Of a DNA stretch of 64,000 nt, positions 30,708 to 38,840 are shown one piece after another. The notes beneath the pieces were generated by a model. The model saw only the letters and a program-made list of their open reading frames with translations. It did not search any database and was not told the DNA's origin. Numbering within the stretch: the stretch's first letter is position 1; each line of letters begins with the position of its first letter. Location: contig JBHGNT010000008.1 in NCBI GenBank assembly GCA_043228905.1, positions 20,956,001 through 21,020,000 on the forward strand, read 5' to 3'. The DNA comes from Azolla caroliniana. Taxonomy: Eukaryota > Polypodiophyta. The position numbers were made by a program, and so were the translations under genes.

Positions 30708-31489
30708 CTTCCTCTAATTGATAAAGGATTTCAAATTTGTTTGAGATACTTGGGCTATCAGTACTATTAATATTATCAAACACTCCTAAGGGAATTGACT
30801 CGGGTTTAGTACAGGCTACGATTTGATTTACCTGTCTTCTTGGCCTATGGGGACAGTTGATGGCGATATGCCCCAGTCCACCGCAATAAAGACATAATCG
30901 ATTTGCACGTCGTCATTGCTTTTCTTCTTCCGATAACGGGCCACGTTGACGCATTGTGTCGATCTCCATCGGTGTCGGAGTATTTTCCTGAGATACATCT
31001 CGTGCAACCAGTTTAGCTACGACTGAGCCGTATGTGGGCTCTGGCCTAGTCCGTGGCATTTGAAATTAACATTCCGAACGTCGTTCGAAAAGGTGGTTGT
31101 TGCATCGGACCGCTCGATTGATTGCCTCTGTAAGAGATTTTGATTCTTCGGGAAAGATTAAAAGTAAATATTTGACGTCATTTCGAAGGCGTAGCAGAAC
31201 TGCTCCATTAGTGCTTGATCATCCTAAGGGATATCTGAGGCGAGTAGATGGAAATCCGCCACGTAGGCAAAGGCTGGACGATCGCCTTGACGCAATCATC
31301 GGATTTTGTTGATCGGCGTCCTGATGTTGTCGGTATCTCCAAAGCAGGCTTTCAACTCGCTAATAAACTCTTCGAAATTATTTAACAAGGGAGTTTGTTT
31401 TTCCAAAAGCGGACTGAACCATGCCAAAGCTGAGCCATTGAGCAACATGCCTATTAGGCCTACTTGGGATGCATCAGTGGGGTATCAAG
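30708..31489 (-). pseudogene. D2 gag, C-terminal part
   Basis: Minus-strand continuation of gag after the G insertion: capsid words, the basic region with PTPMEID, and a zinc knuckle region near 30890 (read from LCLYCGG-type text). Damaged by several frameshifts and stops. Ends with the codons LND before the stop at the frameshift site. Confidence 0.75.
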
Positions 31490-31939
31490 TGTTGAGAAAC
31501 AAGCTCAACATGGTATGTGATGCTTATTGGGAAATAAGCTATAGTAGTTATTTAGCTACTTGTGAACATAAAGGAGAAACAATTAATTAGCTACTAACAT
31601 CTATTTAGCGACTGACAACTAATTAGCTGCATATGTAAGTAACTTATTACTTAGGTAAAAAGTAAGAGAGTAGGTAAGTAAGAAATATACAGGAAGTAGA
31701 ACTCTAAGAGAGAGAGTGAGGATAGAGAGGAAGAACTCAGAGAGTGAGATTAGAAGAGAGAAACAGACGAGAGCAAGTAGAGCTTTGCGTGTATTGAAAT
31801 AGAAGAAGTTTTGGCTGCTACAGAGGTAAGTCTCCTTCCCCCTTCCCTTCTGTGTTTGAGCACCAAAACGATCCAGCACACCACGATCCGTCACGCACAT
31901 AAAGAAGAGCCTGAGTGCCTTCTTCACATTTTTTTAACA
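31490..31939 (+). repeat. 5' LTR of copia G
   Basis: 450 bp, TGTTGAGAAACAAGCTCAAC... to ...TTTTTTTAACA, followed by TGGTATCAGAGCGAG. The first 20 bases form a short inverted repeat (TTGAG/CTCAA), shared with family E. Confidence 0.92.
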
Positions 31940-31954
31940 TGGTATCAGAGCGAG
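31940..31954 (+). other. Primer-binding site of copia G
   Basis: TGGTATCAGAGCGAG, directly abutting the LTR; complementary to initiator Met-tRNA 3' end. Confidence 0.9.
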
Positions 31955-32077
31955 TTGCTCATAAAGAAGAGTACAGAAGTGCATAGATCTGAGAAAGGTA
32001 TTTCTCTGTTTGCTGATCTGAATCAGAAAGTTACTTGTTGAAGTAATCGTAGCAGAAACCCTAGTTTGGAAGAGATA

Positions 32078-33010
32078 ATGACTGCAGAGAATGCGGGCCA
32101 AATAGTTACAGAGAAACTAGATAAAAACAATTTCCCGGCGTGGAAATTTAGAATGACAAATTTCCTGATGGGGAAAGGATATTGGGATTACATTAAAGGA
32201 GACCTAGAAGAGGCTCCGGAGATCCCAGAAGAAAATGCCACAGCAGCACAGATTAAAGCATTCAAAGATTGGAATCAAGGGGCAAGGAAGGTAATGCATT
32301 GGCTCTCACTTAGCATCTCAGATTCTATGCTTGGGCACATACAGGATGTTATGCTCCCAGAAGAAGCTTGGGACAGTTTGGTAAAACTGTTTGCAGTAAA
32401 CACAAAAGCTAGAAAGCTACAATTGAAGACTGAGCTAAATACCTTAGAAAAAGGTAAGATGTCAATAAATGAGTATGCTTTGAAAATAAAGAGCATATGT
32501 GAATCACTTGCTTCTATCAATGTAAAGATAGAAGATTATGATAAGGTAGAAATATGCTTAAGAGGCTTAGGACCTCAATACAAAAGCTTTAAAACCTCTA
32601 TGCTTACAAGGGATAGTATCCCAAGTTTTCCATATCTGGTTTCAATGCTTGTAGTAGAAGAAAGGAATCAAATGGATGATGTAAATAAAGGAAATCTTGA
32701 GAATGAGGGGCAAGCCCTATATAATAGTGTTGGAAGAGGCCGAGGAAGAGGCCATGAAAGATTTGGCTCAGCAAGAACCAACAATAATGGTTATCAAGGA
32801 AGAGGACAACAAACCATTAGAGGAAGAAACAACAACAAAGGCAGGGGGAGCAACCAAGGTAGAGGTAAGCAAACATATGTAAATGATGATGGTTGTTGGT
32901 ATTGTGGAAAACCAGGCCACACACAGGCTGAATGTTACAAGAAGCAAAATCATGACCAAAGAGGAAAGAGACAGCAGAATAACTATGCCCAAACTAGTGA
33001 AGATTGGTAA
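32078..33010 (+). CDS. Copia G gag
   Basis: Open frame from ATG 32078 (MTAENAGQIVTEKLDKNNFP) to TAA 33010, about 310 codons. It has the UBN2-type gag core (W-KFRMTNFL near the start, LPEEAWDSLVKLF, LKTELNTLEKGKMSINEY, LRGLGPQYKSF), a Gly/Arg/Asn-rich region (GRGRGRGHERF) and a CCHC knuckle C-W-Y-C-G-K-P-G-H-T-Q-A-E-C (32896-32937). An in-frame TTG lies four codons upstream, but ATG fits better. The stop TAA after EDW is likely a mutation, because the frame continues into protease (WYVESGASN) just as in E2, where no stop exists. Confidence 0.92.
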   Translation: MTAENAGQIVTEKLDKNNFPAWKFRMTNFLMGKGYWDYIKGDLEEAPEIPEENATAAQIKAFKDWNQGARKVMHWLSLSISDSMLGHIQDVMLPEEAWDSLVKLFAVNTKARKLQLKTELNTLEKGKMSINEYALKIKSICESLASINVKIEDYDKVEICLRGLGPQYKSFKTSMLTRDSIPSFPYLVSMLVVEERNQMDDVNKGNLENEGQALYNSVGRGRGRGHERFGSARTNNNGYQGRGQQTIRGRNNNKGRGSNQGRGKQTYVNDDGCWYCGKPGHTQAECYKKQNHDQRGKRQQNNYAQTSEDW

Positions 33011-33118
33011 AAAGATGGTGCATTTGTGGTACAACATGAGATAGCAACAGTGGCTGAAAGCTCACAAAAATGTAATGAAGAGTTTACATGGTATGTAGAG
33101 TCGGGGGCATCTAACCAG
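33011..33118 (+). pseudogene. Copia G protease start, interrupted by D3
   Basis: After the gag stop the frame reads DGAFVVQHE... to WYVESGASN, i.e. the beginning of the retropepsin (E-S-G where E2 has D-S-G, so the catalytic Asp is also changed). D3 enters at the codon for His; the frame resumes at 38836 as ...HMTRHANWF. Confidence 0.85.
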
Positions 33119-33561
33119 TGTCATGATATGGCAAGACTCGAACCCATGACCTTATGGTATATGGGTCGAGCTCTTAACCATCACACCATCTATTGTAATT
33201 CATATAATATTATTTTCATTTATGTTTTATTATAAAAAAGTAATGTATATTCCAGATTTCTCTGGAACATTCTAGAACTTTCAGGATTACTCCTGACAAC
33301 ACTATAAAAGAAGGCACTAGACATTATGTTGAACCAAATTGGTTCAACGCCAGTCTTAAGCCTCTTAGCCGCTTTGTACTTATCTTTTCACATAATATAT
33401 TAGTTGTTGTCATCATCTTTCTCTCTCTCTCATCCTCACTATCTCTCTCTCCTCTTCTCAATTCCTCTCTCGGGAATCTCACGCAGTCCCGTCTTCTTAG
33501 TACTAATAGTACTTCTCTTATTAGTACTAATTCCATCTCTGCTTTTGTACTATTCCTAACA
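33119..33561 (+). repeat. 5' LTR of D3
   Basis: 443 bp, TGTCATGATATGG...ATTCCTAACA. Contains the antisense tRNA-like segment (33128-33187), TATA (ACTATAAAAGAAG near 33300), the palindrome GTTGAACCAAATTGGTTCAA (near 33329), CT repeats, and TAGTACTA words near 33497 and 33521. Followed by GTTTGAAC leader. Confidence 0.93.
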
Positions 33562-33637
33562 GTTTGAACTAATTTGTCTTCCTTTCCTCCAGCCTACTTG
33601 TCGTTCTCCCTCATCCTCCTACCCTTTTCCCTATACT

Positions 33638-34795
33638 ATGGCTACTGTTAGTGCCCAAGAATATCAATCCTTTTTCTCCGAGTTACAGTGCCTAAAAGAA
33701 AAGTTTGTTGCTCTGGAACAAGAAAACCAACGGTTGATAGGGGATCTGCAACAAATCGCTCTCGAAAAACAACAAACGCAACAACAACATGGGGAGTTAG
33801 CGTTACGGGTACAACAACTCGAAGCAGCGTTGCAACAACAAGGATCAAGTCCCCAAGGATTTCATAAAGAGCCCAAGATTGGACTTCCTGTGAAATTTGA
33901 TGGAACACGATCACAATTCCGGGGATTCCTTAATCAAGTACGCTTAGTCATCCAGATGCATCCTTCCTGATATCCCACTGATGCATCTCGAGTCGGCCTA
34001 ATAGGCATGTTACTTAGCGGCTCAGCCTTGGCATGGTTCGCTCCACTTCTAGAAAAACAATCACCCTTGCTTAATAACTTTGAAGATTTTATTGGTGAGT
34101 TTAAAGCCTGCTTTGGAGATACCGACAGCATCAGGACGGCGATCAACAAGATCCGAAGATTGCGTCAAGGCAATCATCCAGCCTCGACCTACGTAGTAGA
34201 TTTCCATCAACTCGCCTCAGATATCCCCTGGGATGATCAGGCCCTCGTGGAGCCGTTTCGCTACAGCTTGCGCAACGATGTCAAAGACTTGCTTTTAACC
34301 TTCGCCGAGGAACCAAAGTCTCTTACGGAGGCAATCAGTCGAGCGGTCCGATGCAACAACCGCCTTTTCGAATGGCATTCGGAACGTCAGTTACAAATAC
34401 CACGCTCTCGGCCGGAACCCACATACGCCTCAGTCACAGCTAAACCGTTTACACGCGATGTACTTCAAGCCAATATTCCGACACCGATGGAGATCGACAT
34501 CATGCGTCGACGCGGCCCGTTATCGGAAGAAGAAAAGCAACGATGACGTGCCAATCGATTATATCTTTATTGCGGTGGACCAGGGCATATCGCCATCAAT
34601 TGTCCCCATAGGCCAAGAAGACAGGTAAATCAAATCGTCGCATGTACTAAACCCGAGTCAATTTTTCCCTTCGGAGTGTCTGATAGTATTAGTAGTGCTA
34701 ATAGAGTGTCGGATAGTATTCATAGTACTAATAGCCCAAGTATCTCAAATAAATTTGAAATCCTTAGTCAATTAGATGAAGAGTTAAACGATTGA
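33638..34795 (+). pseudogene. D3 gag (two premature stops)
   Basis: ATG 33638: MATVSAQEYQSFFSELQCLK, a Gln-rich coiled coil (QQIALEKQQTQQQHGELALR), then capsid (FRGFLNQVRLVIQMHPS stop; a TGA replaces a likely CGA), LLSGSALAWFAPLLEKQSP, FIGEFKACFGDTDS. A second stop (TGA for CGA) lies at 34544-34546 before RANRL. The knuckle is C-G-G-P-G-H-I-A-I-N-C with the first Cys of the usual LCLYC changed (LYLYC). Ends DEELND stop 34793-34795. Both stops fit C-to-T change at CpG, the expected decay of methylated DNA. Confidence 0.88.
34783..34789 (+). promoter_or_regulatory. Candidate -1 ribosomal frameshift site of D3 (GTTAAAC)
   Basis: Codons GAG TTA AAC GAT TGA: the heptamer G-TTA-AAC ends three bases before the gag stop. 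Slipping back one base gives CGA TTG AGT CCA, which opens the pol frame that begins here. GTTAAAC is a known type of slippery site (arterivirus, by general knowledge). No ATG in the pol frame lies near the junction. Confidence 0.65.
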
Positions 34796-36110
34796 GTCCA
34801 GCCAAAATAGGAGCCGTTTGGTTGGACAGCAGCCCTAGATCTGTACAGCCTATTAGTGGTTCCATTCCTTCTAAGCAAGTTAGCAATGTGTTCCTAGCCC
34901 AAGTCATTGTTAGTACTAAAAGTACTCCTCCAATACCCGTCCTAGCACTTTTAGATTCCGGAGCTAATTCTTGTTTCATGGATCGAAATTTTGCCCAAGC
35001 TTCTCAAATATCCTTAAGAAAACTTCCTTGTCCCACATCTGTAGTAGTCATTGATGGTCGTCCCATTGCTACCGGGAATATTGTAGAGTATAACCTCGTG
35101 CGGATCTGATCGGGAGATGAATGGAAGACCGCCTTTCGCACGCGATATAGGCATTTCGAGTATACTGTTATGCCGTTCGGCTTAACCAATGCACCCGCAG
35201 TCTTCCAACACATGGCAAATGATATATTCAGAGACCTCTTGGATATCCGTTTGATCATCTATCTGGATGATCTATTGATTTATTCGAAGACCCAGCAAGA
35301 ACACGATTCTCATGTACTATTAGTACTAAAACAACTCCGCGAGCATGGTCTTTATGCCAAGCAAGAAAAATGTAGCTTTGACTGCAAGCAAGTGGAATTT
35401 CTAGGCTACGTCATCTCCTTAAAGGGGATCGCCATGGATCCAGCTAAAGTCCAAACTGTACTAGAGTGGCAAATTCCACGGTCGGTACGAGATGTACAAT
35501 GTTTTCTACGTTTTGCTAACTTCTACCGTAAGTTTATATAGGATTCCTCGAAGATTATTTTACCCCTCACACAACTTACGAAGAAGGGCCAAGCATTTCT
35601 TTGGTCCATTGAAGCAAATATGGCTTTTCGGCATCTTAAGAAAGCCTTTACATCAGCATCGATTCTAGCTCATGTGGATACCAGCAAACCATTCATCATG
35701 GAGGCCGACGCTTCAGATTTCGCTCTTGGTAGCATCCTTTCTCAACAAGGAGATAAAGAAGAGTTGCATCTGGTGGTTTTCCATTCGCGCAAATTCGATG
35801 TCGCGGAAATCAACTACGAAATACATGACAAGGAGTTATTAGCCATCGTGGATTCATTTGTGCAATGGCGGCATTTCTTAGAGGGCTCTCCACATGAGGT
35901 CATTGTCTTTAGTGATCATAAAAATCTTGCTTATTTCCAGAACGTTCGCGTACTAAATCGACGGCAAGCTCGGTGGGTGCAATTCCTCACGCATTTCGAC
36001 TTCAAAATCACAGATCAACCAGGGAAGCAGCAAGGAAAAGCAGTGCACTATCACGACGTTCATATCTTGCACCTCGTCCTGGTGATCCAACATTTGATAA
36101 TCAAAAGCAA
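34792..36110 (+). pseudogene. D3 protease-RT-RNase H with internal deletion
   Basis: The protease begins as in D1 and D2 (LALLDSGANSCF at about 34950), but after GNIVE (about 35088) the sequence jumps to YNLVRI of the RT palm. About 700 bp, coding the second half of the protease and the first half of the RT, is gone. Downstream: MPFGLTNAPAVFQHM, YLDDLLIYSK (about 35260), FLGYVISLKGIAM, a stop at 35541, then RNase H MEADASDFALGSILSQQGDK (about 35699). The element cannot encode its own RT. Confidence 0.9.
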
Positions 36111-37235
36111 GTAATCTTGGGACCAACACGATTGCACACGACACGGATTTTTCACACCCCGATGGATTCACGGATTACCGATGATATACGTGCAAACTTG
36201 AAGACAGATAGCTTTGGACAAGACATCCTGGCGCACATTGATACTTCTCGGGCATCCTGTTCTCAATCTCAACAACCAGGTATTGACTACCGACAATTCG
36301 AATATCATAATGGTTTCTTATTCTTTAAAAAGCGCGTATATGTCCCCGATTGCTCCTGTCGCCTTCAAATCGTCCAGCATTGTCACGACATCCATACAGC
36401 GGGACATTTCGGTAGTACTAAGACGTTGGAGCTAGTGCAGCGATATTTTTGGTGGCCCCACATGCGCCGTTTTGTTGACGACTACGTTCGGACCTGTGAT
36501 GCTTGCTGCCGAGCAAAGATGCCACGACACCATCCATATGGCTTGTTGGAACCCTTACCGATTCCAAGTAAGCCGTGGCAATCTATTTGTCTTGATTTTA
36601 TCATAGATCTGCCGGTCTCGCAGGGGTTCGATGCTATCTTAACCGTTGTCGATCGATATACGAAGATGGGACATTTTGTTCCATGTACTAAGGCCATCCC
36701 TAGCGAGAAAACCGCCGCCCTAGTCATGCGTGAGGTATTTCGGCATCATGGCCTCCCAGACAGTATCATCAGTGACCGAGGACCGCAATTGGTCTCCAAA
36801 TTTTGGCAGCATCTCTTCAAGATGCTCAAGGTCTCTTGCAACCTCTCCTCCGGCTACCATCCTCAGACCGATGGGCAGACGGAACGAACAAACCAAACGC
36901 TGGAGCAATATCTCCAGTGTTTCCTGAGTTATCAGCAGAACGATTGGGCCGAGATTCTCCACTTTGCGGAGTTTGCGTATAATAATGTTGTTCACTCCTC
37001 GACTCGAGTCTCCCCATTCTACGCTTATACCGGTTCTCATCCTCGTTGGTCGGTGATCGACACCCCGGAATTACCTACCAATCCTCGTGGCGGGGATCAT
37101 TTGGAGAGACTACGCAAGATCCAGACAAATCTCTCGACTCATCTTCGTCATGCTCAACAGACACAGAAGACTTACGCGGATCGTCATCGGCTTCCCTCCT
37201 CTTTTGCCATCGGAGATCGAGTATGGCTCTTACGT
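35973..37235 (+). pseudogene. D3 integrase (open, DDE kept) interrupted by SL2
   Basis: A 420-codon open stretch. HHCC: H-C-H-D-I-H-T-A-G-H and C-D-A-C-C (about 36380-36510). Catalytic residues present: D in CLDFIIDLP (about 36595), D in IISDRGPQL (about 36775), E in GQTERTNQTLEQYL (about 36880). The C-terminal GDRVWLLR runs into SL2 at 37236 and continues as a short foreign tail to the 37307 stop. The true end lies at 37944-38381 beyond SL2. Confidence 0.9.
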
Positions 37236-37939
37236 TGTCGTAGTGTATTCCACACACTACGTGAAAACCATAAAATAATATATCCGATTTTAGATACATA
37301 TAAATAAATAAATAATATATCAAAACATTTATCACGTGTATAGGGCAGGGTTCAAACCCTACACCTCCACGTAGATAAACCCCAACTTTACCATTGTAAT
37401 AACTTATCTTTAGTGTTATACATATAGATTTAATACATATAAGACCTTTATTTACACATACCTTTATTAAAAGGTAAAAATCATGTATTCTTTAGGGTGT
37501 GAATATTTTATTTACACGTGACATTAAAAGTGACTCATGCACATCTAGCGTGCATGAGCCCTATACTTAGGAAATGACAAAGCATCACATGCACATTTAG
37601 TGTGCATGGACACAGTTGGTGAAAAAGCATGAAGCCATGCTTAGCCTCTTCCATCTTTATATAAGGAGGAGAGAAATATGTATAAGGTTGTTGATTAATA
37701 TACAAGGATTGATCAATCTAAAATATTCGTGGGATTCACGAATTTTGCCATCTAAATTACTCTTATACTCTAAATATTGTTTTAAATACACTAAACTCGT
37801 GGGATTCACGAGATTGTTATCTTACTTCTCTTTCCACTATTCATAACTAGCCTTAAGTTGTATTCCTCTTCCTCCTAGTCAAAAACCTCGGCGGTTCCCA
37901 CCCGACTCACGCAACGATCCGGAGCCGAAAGGCACGACA
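37236..37939 (+). repeat. Solo LTR SL2 (704 bp)
   Basis: TGTCGTAGTGTATTCC... to ...AAAGGCACGACA, 4-bp duplication ACGT (37232-37235, 37940-37943). Same length as SL1. The start carries a hairpin CGTAGTGT-n-ACACTACG. TATA box TTTATATAAGGAGGAG near 37665. Antisense tRNA-like segment at 37341-37400. Deepest element of the five-level nest. Confidence 0.88.
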
Positions 37940-37943
37940 ACGT

Positions 37944-38381
37944 CGTCACATCAAGACTACTCGACCGTGCGACAAATTAGATTATCGACGACTCGGTCCT
38001 TTCCGTATTACGGGTAAGGTTAATGATGTCACATTCTGCCTTGATCTCCCTCCGCAGCTTCAGAGACATCCAGTTTTCCATTGTTCTCTTCTTGAATCTT
38101 ATAAAGCCAACACCATTCCCGATCGTGTTACACCACCGCCGCCCCCACTCGAGTTGGACGCCGGCCCGGAGTATGAAGTTTTTGCCATCCTCGATTCCAA
38201 ACTTATTCGCAACAAACTTTATTATTTGGTCGATTGGCTTGGTTATAGTCCGAGCGAACGCACTTGCGAACTTGTCGAGCATGTTGTCAATGCTCAGGAT
38301 CTGCTTGCTGATTTTCAGCAAAAGTATCCAGACAAACCCGGTCCGCAATCAACACCGACTCGTTCCACTCGTCGTCTTTAA
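37944..38381 (+). pseudogene. D3 integrase end and chromodomain
   Basis: Resumes at RRHIKTTRPCDKL-like text and reaches RLGPFRITGKVNDV and HPVFHCSLLES. The chromodomain at 38154-38290 is YEVFAILDSKLIRNKLYYLV and DWLGYSPSERTCE; the usual Trp of the ..TWE motif is Cys here. Ends STRRL stop, then the purine tract AAGGGGGAGATAG (38380-38392). Chromodomains of such integrases bind methylated histones and guide insertion. Confidence 0.88.
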
Positions 38382-38392
38382 GGGGGAGATAG

Positions 38393-38835
38393 TGTCATGA
38401 TATGGCAAGACTCGAACCCATGACCTTATGGTATATGGGTCGAGCTCTTAACCATCACACCATCTATTGTAATTCATAGGATATTATTTTCATTTATGTT
38501 TTATTATAAGAAAGTAATGTATATTCCAGATTTCTCTGGAACATTCTAGAACTTTCAGGATTACTCCTGACAACACTATAAAAGAAGGCACTAGACATTA
38601 TGTTGAACCAAATTGGTTCAACGCCAGTCTTAAGCCTCTTAGCCGCTTTGTACTTATCTTTTCACATAATATATTAGTTGTTGTCATCATCTTTCTCTCT
38701 CTCTCATCCTCGCTATCTCTCTCTCCTCTTCTCACTTCCTCTCTCGGGAATCTCACGCAGTCCCGTCTTCTTAGTACTAATAGTACTTCTCTTAATGATA
38801 CTAATTCCATCTCTGCTTTAGTACTATTCCTGACA
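38393..38835 (+). repeat. 3' LTR of D3
   Basis: 443 bp, same layout as the 5' LTR. The end TGACA is intact here while the 5' copy ends TAACA. Confidence 0.93.
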
Positions 38836-38840
38836 ACCAT

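Larger units (their letters stand above)
33119..38835 (+). mobile_element. Chromovirus D3 nested in copia G, containing SL2
   Basis: Two 443-bp LTRs (33119-33561, 38393-38835) differing at about 10 positions by eye (~97.7%). Duplication ACCAG (33114-33118) / ACCAT (38836-38840); the right copy restores the G protease frame, so the left copy mutated. Without SL2 the element is about 5.0 kb. Order: LTR, gag, [-1 site], protease, RT, RNase H, integrase, chromodomain, purine tract, LTR. An internal deletion of about 700 bp joins protease to RT. Confidence 0.94.

Noticed and set aside
37236-37939. SL2 as a DNA transposon (MITE) because of short inverted ends
   Set aside because: TG...CA ends, a TATA box at an LTR-like position and no longer terminal inverted repeat fit a solo LTR better, though a TRIM remains possible.
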